Shown here: in pieces, positions 1 through 5,438 of the stretch
How positions within the stretch are numbered: the first letter of the stretch is position 1
Layout of the letters: the number at the start of each line of letters is the position of its first letter
Source of the DNA: Candidatus Aminicenantota bacterium
Lineage (GTDB): Bacteria > Acidobacteriota > Aminicenantia > Aminicenantales > Aminicenantaceae
Assembly (NCBI GenBank): GCA_013139435.1
Contig: WTAW01000228.1
Location: 1-5,438, forward strand
Direction of reading: 5' to 3'
DNA: 5,438 bases
Position numbers and translations under genes: made by a program
Notes under the pieces: generated by a model
Databases searched by the model: none
What the model was told of the DNA's origin: nothing
Seen by the model: only the letters and a program-made list of their open reading frames with translations

Positions 1-2
1 TC

Positions 3-344
3 TGGATGTACCAGATCGCAAGAAACGCCCACATCGATTATCTGAGAAAAAGCAAAGGCGAGCTCTCCTTGGATGACCAGTGGGATGAAGTCGTGAAGAC
101 TGAGCCGACCCCGCTGGACCGATTGGAGCGTGGGCAAGATGTGAAACTGCTACAAGAAGCGCTGGCCCTGCTCCCACTAAAGAAAAGAGAAGTTCTGGTC
201 CTCAGCAGGTATCAGGACATGAAATACAAGGATATTGCCGAATTGTTCGGCTGCCAGATCGGCACGGTCAAAGCACACGTGCACCGCGCCATCAAAGACT
301 TAGGAAAGATATACTACGAGCTTTCAGGAGGAACGGTCTCATGA
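3..344 (+). CDS. ECF-family RNA polymerase sigma factor, 3' part (5' end outside window)
   Basis: This is the C-terminal 113 residues of an extracytoplasmic-function sigma factor, which would direct RNA polymerase to a stress or envelope regulon. The frame is open to the left edge. The first visible residues (WMYQIARNAHIDYLRK) match the end of sigma region 2, so the true start lies upstream and the Met at base 6 is internal. A linker rich in acidic residues (about 20-45) leads to region 4 (about 45-105). There, LPLKKREVLVL and the helix-turn-helix KDIAELFGCQIGTVKAHVHRAIKDL should bind the -35 element. ECF factors are usually about 170-200 residues, so roughly 60-80 are missing. The stop overlaps the next gene's start (ATGA, 341-344), implying translational coupling to its anti-sigma factor. 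The family call is firm; the ECF subgroup and target promoters are unknown. Confidence 0.93.
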   Translation, partial: WMYQIARNAHIDYLRKSKGELSLDDQWDEVVKTEPTPLDRLERGQDVKLLQEALALLPLKKREVLVLSRYQDMKYKDIAELFGCQIGTVKAHVHRAIKDLGKIYYELSGGTVS

Positions 345-1159
345 CTTGCCAAAATATAAAGGAATTGTTCCCGGAATTTCTGACCGGTGAACTGGACCGG
401 GAAACACAGGAGCGGGTCCAGAGTCATCTGGCATCCTGCGATTCTTGCAGGGAAGAGCTGGAGAATCTGAGCGCCATCTGGACAAAGCTGGGCGTCATCC
501 CCGAAGAACAGCCCAGTGACGAAGTGAGGACCCGTTTCTACACGATGCTCGAAGCGTACAAACAGGGAATGACCCAGGAAAGACAACCATCACGTCTAAA
601 AAAGATGTTCAATGATGTGTTCGAACATGTTTGGCCCAAACGCCCGGCCTTTCAGTTTTCCATGGCGGTCGTATTCCTGGCCGTTGGGGTAGCGGCAGGC
701 ATTTTTCTGAGTTCACAGGGACAAAACGGAACTCAATTGGCCAAACTCCAGAATGAAGTCCAGGATATGCAGCAGGCACTGGCGATCTCATTGCTCGACA
801 GGCCATCGGCCAGCGAGCGCCTGCAGGGTGTCAGCATCAGCTCGCATATGAATAATCCCAATTCCAAAACGTTGGAAGCACTCCTCTACACACTGGATAA
901 CGACAAGAATGTCAATGTACGCCTGGCAGCCGTGGATGCGCTTTATCTTTTCTATGACTACCCTGGAGTTAAGGAGGGGCTTCTTGGATCCCTCGAGAAA
1001 CAGCCATCACCCCTTGTCCAGGTCGCGCTCATCGATCTCATCGTGAACATGCGGGAAAGGCAAGCTGTGGATGCGCTCAGGTTGTTGCTCGAAGACGAAA
1101 TGCTCAATCCCGATGTGAAGAAGTACGCCGAACGAGGACTCCAACAGCTCAGTTTCTAA
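341..1159 (+). CDS. Membrane-anchored zinc-finger anti-sigma factor with HEAT-like C-terminal domain
   Basis: This 272-residue protein probably holds the upstream ECF sigma factor inactive at the inner membrane. Residues 1-45 form a zf-HC2/ZAS anti-sigma domain with the zinc pattern C3, H29, C33, C36 (HLASCDSC). A charged cytoplasmic linker follows. One membrane helix lies at about 105-124 (SMAVVFLAVGVAAGIFLSS), so the C-terminus should face the periplasm. After a short polar, possibly coiled segment (130-150), residues about 174-272 look like HEAT or PBS-lyase-type helical repeats, with signatures such as DKNVNVRLAAVDAL and SPLVQVALIDLI. The start is supported by AGGAGG at 326-331, 9 bases upstream, and by the ATGA overlap with the sigma gene. 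The HEAT-like part probably senses or binds a partner in the envelope; that role is inferred. The anti-sigma assignment is strong from both motif and position. Confidence 0.92.
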   Translation: MTCQNIKELFPEFLTGELDRETQERVQSHLASCDSCREELENLSAIWTKLGVIPEEQPSDEVRTRFYTMLEAYKQGMTQERQPSRLKKMFNDVFEHVWPKRPAFQFSMAVVFLAVGVAAGIFLSSQGQNGTQLAKLQNEVQDMQQALAISLLDRPSASERLQGVSISSHMNNPNSKTLEALLYTLDNDKNVNVRLAAVDALYLFYDYPGVKEGLLGSLEKQPSPLVQVALIDLIVNMRERQAVDALRLLLEDEMLNPDVKKYAERGLQQLSF

Positions 1160-1160
1160 A

Positions 1161-1220
1161 GGAGGACCGAAAATTTCAATGGACACCTTGAACGGCGACC
1201 TTTTAATTCAAAAAAGATAA
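1161..1220 (+). pseudogene. C-terminal remnant of a second DUF4097 gene
   Basis: The gap between the anti-sigma and DUF4097 genes is not random. Read in frame to the TAA at 1218-1220 it gives GGPKISMDTLNGDLLIQKR. This aligns without gaps to the end of the next gene's product, GGPEYQFKTYHGDIFIRKS (8 identities in 19: GGP, T, GD, I, K). Such a Gly-Gly-Pro then NGD/HGD beta-strand ending is typical of DUF4097 proteins. The rest of that paralogue is absent. The GGAGG at the left edge serves both as two Gly codons and as a Shine-Dalgarno-like site one base after the anti-sigma stop. This suggests a deletion between a former ribosome binding site and the GGAGGACCG codons. Alternatively the ATG at 1179 starts a 13-residue coupling peptide, but its 13-base spacing from GGAGG is long. 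Confidence 0.65.
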
Positions 1221-1233
1221 CAAGGAGGAGAAC

Positions 1234-2079
1234 ATGAAAAAATATCAACACACGGCGATTTTTATCGTATTCCTGTTTCTTGCAGGAACATTGGCTTTCG
1301 CGCAGGAAGGAAAGACCGACCGGGCCACCGTGCCTTTTAGCGATTCCTCAAAGCCGGGCTTTATCGAAGTCTCTGTCTACAATGGGAGCGTCATTATCAG
1401 AGGCCACGAGGGTAAAGAAGTCATCATCGAAGCAAAAATCCGCGAAAGACTCATCTCAAAGGAAAAAGAAGAGGAAGAGAATGAAAAAGCGAGAGGAATG
1501 CGCCGGATTTTGGGATCTTCGGGCACGGGATTGGAGGTTGAAGAAGAAGAGAATGTTATGGATATCAGTGTGTCTTCCATGAAGCAGACTGTGGATCTAA
1601 CCATCCAAGTTCCCTACAACACCTCGATGGAGGTCGGCTCTTACAACAACGGAGAAGTTTTGATCGAAAACGTCACCGGAGAGATCGAAGCGAACAACTA
1701 CAACGGTAAAGTTACGCTTACAGGAATATCCGGTTCTGTGGTGGCACACACGTACAATGGAGAGGTGACAGTCAGCTTTACACAGATCGACCCTGACAAG
1801 CCTATGTCCTTCAGCACTTGGAACGGAGATGTCGATGTCACCTTCCCGGCGATGGTCAAAGCCAACGTCAAGATGAAATCCGAGATGGGCGATGTCTACA
1901 GTGATTTTGACATGCAGGTGAAACAGGCTCCGCAAAAAGTCGTTGAAGACGAACGCGAAGAAGGTGGCGGATACAAGATCAGTTTCGAGAAAGCTATCTA
2001 CGGTTCCATCAATGGCGGCGGACCGGAGTACCAGTTCAAGACCTACCACGGAGATATCTTTATTCGAAAGTCGAAATAG
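1234..2079 (+). CDS. Secreted DUF4097-family (putative adhesin-like, beta-repeat) protein
   Basis: This 281-residue protein has a clear signal peptide: MKKYQ, then a hydrophobic core, then AFA before QEG, with cleavage predicted after residue 23. The mature part is made of beta-strand rungs with recurring NG/NNG turns followed by V-x-[IV]: YNGSVIIRG (49-57), YNNGEVLIENVTG (137-149), YNGKVTLTGISG (156-167), YNGEVTVSF (174-182), WNGDVDVTF (196-204) and YHGDIFIRK (271-279). This is the DUF4097 pattern, often labelled putative adhesin, for which no enzymatic role is established. A Lys/Glu-rich stretch lies at about 68-108. The start is set by AAGGAGG at 1222-1228, 5 bases upstream. It is last in the sigma/anti-sigma operon, so it is probably exported under that sigma factor's control, as a sensor partner or an output; this is inferred. 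The fold class is confident, the function is not known. Confidence 0.88.
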   Translation: MKKYQHTAIFIVFLFLAGTLAFAQEGKTDRATVPFSDSSKPGFIEVSVYNGSVIIRGHEGKEVIIEAKIRERLISKEKEEEENEKARGMRRILGSSGTGLEVEEEENVMDISVSSMKQTVDLTIQVPYNTSMEVGSYNNGEVLIENVTGEIEANNYNGKVTLTGISGSVVAHTYNGEVTVSFTQIDPDKPMSFSTWNGDVDVTFPAMVKANVKMKSEMGDVYSDFDMQVKQAPQKVVEDEREEGGGYKISFEKAIYGSINGGGPEYQFKTYHGDIFIRKSK

Positions 2080-2085
2080 CTAAAG

Positions 2086-2199
2086 TTAAGCCTTGCCTCG
2101 CAAGTAAGAAACCATCTTGGGAACGACGAGTGGAACGACATCAGGAAGCATATGGGGCATAAGATTGTCCATCACTTTGGACATCATTCCGGGAAGGAG
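2086..2199 (-). pseudogene. Met/Pro-rich C-terminal gene remnant (family not identified)
   Basis: On the minus strand of the convergent gap one frame reads LLPGMMSKVMDNLMPHMLPD and then VVPLVVPKMVSYLRGKA before a TAA at 2086-2088. The regular spacing of Met, Pro and hydrophobic residues and the polar ending look like the amphipathic C-terminal tail of a real protein, not chance translation. The frame stays open rightward only to 2286. There it runs into the 3' end of the enolase-family gene in a different frame, and the translation stops looking coding to the right of about 2199. The ATGs at 2182-2187 have no Shine-Dalgarno sequence, so an independent 33-residue gene is less likely than a remnant. 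I could not assign a family with confidence. Confidence 0.35.
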
Positions 2200-2243
2200 A
2201 CTGGGAAAAAAACAGGGGCTCCATGAAGAAGAGAGTCCTTGCT

Positions 2244-3353
2244 TTATAAAGAAAAGACCTCGTGTTTTAATACGGCCTGTTTGATCCTATCCTCCTTGGG
2301 AAACACACCGATCCCGGGTGAATGCGGCACTTCGATCGTACCGTGGGATGTCATTTCGATAGGAGGCTCGATCAGATCCTGCTTGTAATACCTTTTGCTT
2401 GCGCTCAAGTCGTGAGGGAGCGCGAAATTGGAGAGGGTGGCCAGGTGGATGTTGTGCGCTCGACCGATCCCGGATTCTAGCATACCCCCACACCAGACAG
2501 GGACGTTTTTTTGTTGGCAAAAATCATGGATCTTTATCGCCTCCACGATCCCGCCCACACGTCCGACCTTTATGTTGATAATTCGGCAGCTTCCCATTTC
2601 CAGAGCTTTTCTGACTGTATCTTGGGAGACTGCGCTCTCATCCAAGCACAGCGGCGTCTTCATCTCCATCTGTAAACGGCTGTGATCCCAAAGGTCATAG
2701 GCAGGGAAAGGCTGCTCGATCATCAGCAGGTCGAAATCATCAAGTTTTTTCAAAGTTTCTCTGTCCTTAAGGGAATAGGCGCCGTTGGCATCCACTTGAA
2801 GACGAATGTCAGGGAATTCTTTTCTGACTTCCTCACATATCCGCACATCCCACTCCGGCTTGATCTTGATCTTGATCCTCTGGTAGCCCTCATCGAGGAA
2901 GGAGCGGATCCTGTCCAGGAGTTGTTCCACCGAATCCTGGATCCCAACACTCACGCCAGCAGGAATTTCCTGTTTTTCTCCTCCATAGATTTTCCAAAGA
3001 GGTTTGCCTTTGGCCTTAGCAAAGAGATCCCAAAGAGCCAATTCCAGCCCTGCTTTAGCCATCGGATGTCCCTTGAATGGTTGCACCCTATCATATAAAT
3101 CTTTAGGATCCGTGATGCCGGATTCAAAAACTGTTGGGATCAAGAATTCCTTCAGGACAATCCAGGCCGTGGATGTGGTTTCGTAGCTGTAGAGGGGAAT
3201 TTGATCGGCAACAACCTCCCCATACCCGAATTCACCTCCGGAGAAAACTTTTACGAGGATGAATGTCCGGCTCTCCTCACGGCCAAGACTCGTCTCGAAA
3301 TAGTGGACATAGGGCATTTCCAGTAACGACAGCTCGATCCTCTCTATTTTCAT
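2244..3353 (-). CDS. menC: o-Succinylbenzoate synthase / N-succinylamino acid racemase (enolase superfamily)
   Basis: This is a complete 369-residue member of the muconate-lactonizing-enzyme subgroup of the enolase superfamily, closest by recall to the Amycolatopsis-type NSAR/OSBS (368 residues). The capping domain (1-125) includes GHPMAKAGLELALWDL. In the barrel the second Lys of the K-x-K pair in RIKIKIK (K161, K163), the metal ligands D188 (VDANGAY), E213 (IEQP) and D238 (CLDES), and the general base K262 (NIKVGRVGG) are all present. R265 matches the Arg linked to racemase activity in this subfamily. Such enzymes dehydrate SHCHC to o-succinylbenzoate for menaquinone, racemise N-succinylamino acids, or both. 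No other men gene is in the window, so the physiological role is open and the symbol is by family. The start is supported by AGGGAG (3363-3368), 9 bases upstream. It is converging with the DUF4097 gene and probably transcribed alone. Confidence 0.87.
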   Translation of the reverse strand: MKIERIELSLLEMPYVHYFETSLGREESRTFILVKVFSGGEFGYGEVVADQIPLYSYETTSTAWIVLKEFLIPTVFESGITDPKDLYDRVQPFKGHPMAKAGLELALWDLFAKAKGKPLWKIYGGEKQEIPAGVSVGIQDSVEQLLDRIRSFLDEGYQRIKIKIKPEWDVRICEEVRKEFPDIRLQVDANGAYSLKDRETLKKLDDFDLLMIEQPFPAYDLWDHSRLQMEMKTPLCLDESAVSQDTVRKALEMGSCRIINIKVGRVGGIVEAIKIHDFCQQKNVPVWCGGMLESGIGRAHNIHLATLSNFALPHDLSASKRYYKQDLIEPPIEMTSHGTIEVPHSPGIGVFPKEDRIKQAVLKHEVFSL

Positions 3354-3394
3354 GTCTCTGATCTCCCTATTTTAACATCGAATTGGCCGTGAGA

Positions 3395-3423
3395 ATTGTA
3401 TAACAAGAAAAGGCACATGTCAC
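3395..3423 (-). promoter_or_regulatory. Predicted sigma-70-type promoter of the menC-like gene
   Basis: Read on the minus strand there is a -35 hexamer GTGACA (3418-3423, 5 of 6 matches to TTGACA), a 17-base spacer and a -10 hexamer TACAAT (3395-3400, 5 of 6 to TATAAT). Transcription would start near 3388, giving a leader of about 35 bases before the ATG at 3353. The -35 box lies next to the palindrome CACCT-TTT-AGGTG, which could be an operator. The prediction is from sequence match and position only. Confidence 0.55.
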
Positions 3424-3469
3424 CTTTTAGGTGTCATCTTTTAAGCCTGGATTATTCACGAGCCGATAT

Positions 3470-3564
3470 CGCTGCAAAGGAGAGGCAGTGGCCCCTGAAG
3501 TTTGGTTGGTTAGGTCGGGTCGGTAGTGAACTACCGCGAAGGGGCTACAACGAAGGCTTTGTAG
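3470..3564. repeat. Cluster of adjoining hairpins (palindromic element or structured RNA)
   Basis: Four complementary pairs follow one another almost without gaps. CGCTGC (3470-3475) pairs with GCAGTG (3485-3490, one G-U). GCCCCT (3491-3496) pairs with AGGGGC (3540-3545). Inside that, CGGTAG-TGAA-CTACCG (3521-3536) is a perfect 6-bp stem with a four-base loop. CTACAA (3545-3550) pairs with TTGTAG (3559-3564). Between them is a G/T-rich run built from GGTT and GGTC units (3504-3523). It lies upstream of the predicted menC-like promoter, so it would not be in that gene's leader if that promoter is used. It could be a dispersed palindromic repeat, a small RNA, or a 3' processing element of the glycosyltransferase transcript. 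Strand is undetermined. Confidence 0.45.
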
Positions 3565-3593
3565 TGAGATTGGTTCGCCCGTAGGGTAAAGGA

Positions 3594-3655
3594 TGCTGAC
3601 ATTAAGATATTGAATCTTTTTGATGTTTTAGTTTATGAGTCTAACTATGTCAGCA
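3594..3655. repeat. 9-bp perfect inverted repeat bounding a 44-base AT-rich segment
   Basis: TGCTGACAT at 3594-3602 is the exact reverse complement of ATGTCAGCA at 3647-3655. The match does not extend by even one base on either side. The 44 bases between are AT-rich with no coding signal and no strong internal hairpin. It starts about 20 bases after the glycosyltransferase stop codon. It could form a long-loop hairpin at the end of that transcript, mark the ends of a tiny element, or be two operator half-sites. No T-run follows the arm, so it does not look like a standard intrinsic terminator. Confidence 0.4.
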
Positions 3656-3675
3656 GACTTTATGAATAATTCAGA

Positions 3676-4461
3676 TTAGTAGGGGAAGGGACCGATCCGC
3701 TCTCCCTTTTTCCAGATCTCCTTCAGCTTGGCATAGCGGATAAACACAGAATACCCATGAAGAGTCGCAACGACAAAACCGGCAAAACCATCTAAGACAC
3801 CCGCTCTCCAGAAGTATGACTTTAAGAAATTGAGGAAGGGGACGATCGCCAGGTGATACCAGTGGCATTTTTTCTTTTTGGCATACAGTTTTTGGGCGCT
3901 CAGGTCGGAAAATGTATTGATCCGCTCCAGATGATCCCGAATGTTCCGGTAGGTAAAATGATGGAGAGGACCTTTGAGGAGGTTGACTTCGCCCTCGACC
4001 ACCAGAGATTCATGCACGTACTCTCCCTCCCAGCGGACGCTGTCCTTCCGGAAGAGCCGGATCTTTCTATCAGGATACCAGCCGCCATGGCGAATCCATC
4101 TCCCCAGATAATATGTCTGGCGGGGCATCGAAAAACCAGAACAGTCCGGCTCCCCCTCCTTCAGCTGCAGAATCTCTTCGCGAAGCTCGGGAGAGACCCT
4201 CTCATCGGCATCCAGGGAGAGAATCCACAGAAAGGATGTTTTGCTGTTCCCAAAATTTTTCTGGTCGGTAAAATTGGTCCATTTCCTCTGGAAAACAAGA
4301 TCGGTATATTTTTTTGCGACCTTCACCGTATCGTCGTCGCTGAAGCGGTCGACTACCACGATCTCAGAGGCGATGTCAGCGACGCTTTTTAGAGCCGCCT
4401 CCAGTCGTTTTTCCTCATTGTAGGTGATGATCACAACAGAGATATCCATTTTTTCTATCAT
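3676..4461 (-). CDS. Family 2 glycosyltransferase, LPS-core beta-1,4-glucosyltransferase-like (WaaE/KdtX type)
   Basis: This 261-residue inverting glycosyltransferase has a GT-A fold. The N-terminus gives the classic nucleotide-sugar strand ISVVIITYNEEKRLEAALKS (7-26) and EIVVVDRFSDDDT (33-45). The DxD-type metal motif is LSLDADE (D84, D86). The later block YYLGRWIRHGGWYPDRKIRLF (117-137) with YVHES (148-152) is characteristic of the WaaE/KdtX/LgtF-like group that adds glucose to lipopolysaccharide inner core; the exact acceptor here is not provable. The Lys-rich segment KLYAKKKK (191-198) and the hydrophobic stretch after it suggest inner-membrane association. It lies 40 bases downstream of the TolC-family gene on the same strand and is probably cotranscribed. 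The start at 4461 has no good Shine-Dalgarno sequence, and Met5 (4449) is an equally weak alternative. Confidence 0.88.
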   Translation of the reverse strand: MIEKMDISVVIITYNEEKRLEAALKSVADIASEIVVVDRFSDDDTVKVAKKYTDLVFQRKWTNFTDQKNFGNSKTSFLWILSLDADERVSPELREEILQLKEGEPDCSGFSMPRQTYYLGRWIRHGGWYPDRKIRLFRKDSVRWEGEYVHESLVVEGEVNLLKGPLHHFTYRNIRDHLERINTFSDLSAQKLYAKKKKCHWYHLAIVPFLNFLKSYFWRAGVLDGFAGFVVATLHGYSVFIRYAKLKEIWKKGERIGPFPY

Positions 4462-4501
4462 ATCACAAACTCTGTTCTTAACTCTATAATTCTCAATGAG
4501 A

Positions 4502-5305
4502 TCATTTTATATGTGGCAACCTGACGTTCCAGCTCTCAAGGCTAGATCCCATCGCTCTGTCCAGCCTCGCCAGGGCAAGGATGTAGTCCAGCATGGATTT
4601 GATCTCTGTCGATCGGGCAGTAGCTAGTTCTTCTTGGTAGGTAAGGACAAAATAATTTGTGGTGAGCCCCACGTCCAATTTTTTCTCCTCTGCCTCCAAT
4701 CTCTTCTGGGCCAGCTCTCTGGCCAGGCGATACGCTTCGACTCTTTTAATATGAGTCTCTACCTCTCGCACAGCATCATTGACGTCGAGCATCGCAAATT
4801 TTTTGTTGTCTTCCAGCTCAAGCTGACTCTTCTCGAGTTCCATCCTGCTCTTGACATACTCCGCCCTCGTGATCACATTGCTCAGGGGAAGTGTCAGGGT
4901 CAACGCCACATTCCAGTTATTGTGCTTAAAGTTAAGTGCATCCCCGACGGCGTCTCCGGCACTTCCCTCCGCCTTGCCGATGATAATACCGAGAAAAGGA
5001 TTGTCATCCAGATATAAGATCCTATCCCCGGAGATTCCAGGGCTCCAATACGAAAAGCTGAGGTCCAGTCCGGGTAGCATCTTATTCTTGGCCACACTCA
5101 TTTTGAAATCATTGTTTTCGATGTTTTTCCTGTTCGCCCGGAGGTCGGGTCTCTTCACTTGCGCCACCTGCCAGGCTTCGTCAAAGGAGATCACCTTTTT
5201 AACAAAATCCGGCCGATCCATGGGGACTATACTCTTGGGCGTGAGCGCCTGGACATCGGACATATTGAGATGGTATTTGAGCAGGTCTTCTCGCCTTTTG
5301 ATCAA
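4502..5305 (-). CDS. TolC-family outer membrane efflux protein, C-terminal part after an in-frame stop
   Basis: This open frame holds the second half of a TolC/OEP-type trimeric outer-membrane channel, which carries substrates from an inner-membrane pump across the envelope. Residue numbers count from a TTG at 5303-5305. LLKYHLN (8-14) ends an alpha-barrel helix. SFDEAWQVAQVKRPDLRAN (40-58) begins the second OEP repeat. SYWSPG and WNVALTLTLPLS (85-142) are membrane beta-strand and turn regions. Long helices (145-250) follow, including VGLTTNYFVLTYQEELATA (212-230), with the closing ARLDRAMGSSLESWNV. The TTG start is nominal: there is no Shine-Dalgarno, signal peptide or first repeat, and homology continues upstream across the TAA at 5309-5311. 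Alone it would not be exported or form a channel. The pump subunits would be outside the window. Confidence 0.85.
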   Translation of the reverse strand: MIKRREDLLKYHLNMSDVQALTPKSIVPMDRPDFVKKVISFDEAWQVAQVKRPDLRANRKNIENNDFKMSVAKNKMLPGLDLSFSYWSPGISGDRILYLDDNPFLGIIIGKAEGSAGDAVGDALNFKHNNWNVALTLTLPLSNVITRAEYVKSRMELEKSQLELEDNKKFAMLDVNDAVREVETHIKRVEAYRLARELAQKRLEAEEKKLDVGLTTNYFVLTYQEELATARSTEIKSMLDYILALARLDRAMGSSLESWNVRLPHIK

Positions 5306-5308
5306 AAC

Positions 5309-5438
5309 TTACGCTGCCAGGATATCGGCCTCTCTCTGGGCAACCACTGTCTCTGCATTTAGCACCTCTAAAGGAGCCAGTTTGCCCACTTCCACTTCCT
5401 TTTTGTTTTTCGCAAGGAGATCCCGGGCCAGCTGCAAG
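5309..5438 (-). pseudogene. TolC-family gene, upstream part ending at a premature in-frame TAA (continues off window)
   Basis: From the right edge the minus strand reads 42 codons, starting LQLARDLLAKNKKEVEVGKL and then APLEVLNAETVVAQREADIL with AA before a TAA at 5309-5311. This is the typical TolC first-repeat helix (VGxLAPLEVLxAExxVAxRExDxLxA). The same frame carries on after the stop as VLIKRREDLLKYHL, exactly what should follow, so no bases are gained or lost. A single change in a GAA or CAA codon would explain it. The two parts are best seen as one gene broken by a nonsense codon, or by a base-call error. The start and signal peptide lie outside the window. Confidence 0.82.

Larger units (their letters stand above)
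3354..3675. other. 322-base intergenic region between glycosyltransferase and menC-like genes
   Basis: No convincing gene was found here on either strand. From left to right it holds the menC-like gene's ribosome binding site and promoter, a short palindrome (CACCT-TTT-AGGTG, 3421-3433) inside two imperfect direct copies of TGTCAYCTTTTA (3418 and 3432), a cluster of hairpins at 3470-3564, and an AT-rich stretch bounded by a 9-bp inverted repeat (3594-3655). A plus-strand open frame from a TTG at 3396 to 3584 lacks a ribosome binding site and runs through the hairpins, so it is not called as a gene. Confidence 0.7.

Noticed and set aside
1597..2049. 150-codon minus-strand open frame opposite the DUF4097 gene
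   Set aside because: It is antisense to a repeat-rich secreted protein; its His/Val-rich translation reflects the complementary codons.
2092..2104. CTTGC-CTC-GCAAG hairpin as a terminator after the DUF4097 gene
   Set aside because: The stem is only 5 bp with no T-run on either strand, and the bases are explained by the minus-strand tail (LRGKA then stop).
2194..2249. AAGGAG followed by an ATG (2223) and MKKRVLAL on the plus strand, like a gene start
   Set aside because: The spacing is about 23 bases, too long, and the frame stops after 8 codons at the end of the opposing gene.
3396..3584. 62-codon plus-strand open frame in the intergenic region
   Set aside because: It starts at TTG with no ribosome binding site, overlaps the menC-like promoter and runs through the hairpin cluster. 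The Arg- and Gly-rich end looks like translated repeat DNA.
3853..4392. 179-codon plus-strand open frame opposite the glycosyltransferase
   Set aside because: It is the antisense shadow of a well-supported glycosyltransferase and shows no recognisable domain or ribosome binding site.
4462..4501. Promoter for the glycosyltransferase in the 40-base gap
   Set aside because: A TTGAGA is present, but no acceptable -10 follows at 16-18 bases. Cotranscription with the TolC-family gene is simpler.

Overview
The window looks like a chromosomal segment from a diderm (Gram-negative-type) bacterium of roughly balanced base composition. The diderm reading rests on a TolC-type outer-membrane channel and an LPS-core-like family 2 glycosyltransferase. 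An ECF sigma factor, a zinc-binding anti-sigma factor and a secreted DUF4097 protein in one operon would suit Acidobacteria, Aminicenantes or similar phyla. That placement is inference, and no rRNA is present to confirm it.

Plus strand, 1-2079: the 3' end of an ECF sigma factor gene overlaps by 4 bases (ATGA) a membrane-anchored anti-sigma factor with a HEAT-like C-terminal domain. Next is a short scar (1161-1220) that translates to the conserved C-terminus of a DUF4097 protein. An intact secreted DUF4097 gene follows. I read this as an envelope-sensing operon that once had two tandem DUF4097 genes, one of which was deleted down to its last ~20 codons.

Convergent gap, 2080-2243: the minus strand carries a coding-like Met/Pro-rich tail ending in a stop, with no start signal of its own. 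It is probably another gene remnant.

Minus strand, 2244-3353: an enolase-superfamily gene of the o-succinylbenzoate synthase / N-succinylamino acid racemase subfamily with all catalytic residues present. A good sigma-70-like promoter lies just upstream (3395-3423). The gap 3354-3675 also holds a dense set of hairpins (3470-3564) and a 9-bp inverted repeat with widely spaced arms (3594-3655). These are the least explained parts of the window.

Minus strand, 3676-5438: a family 2 glycosyltransferase lies 40 bases downstream of a TolC-family gene. The TolC reading frame is interrupted by a single in-frame TAA (5309-5311) with homology continuing on both sides, so it is a recent nonsense allele, a readthrough case or a sequence error. 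I found no convincing complete new defence or mobile system here. The main points of interest are the gene-loss scars, the hairpin cluster and the broken TolC gene.
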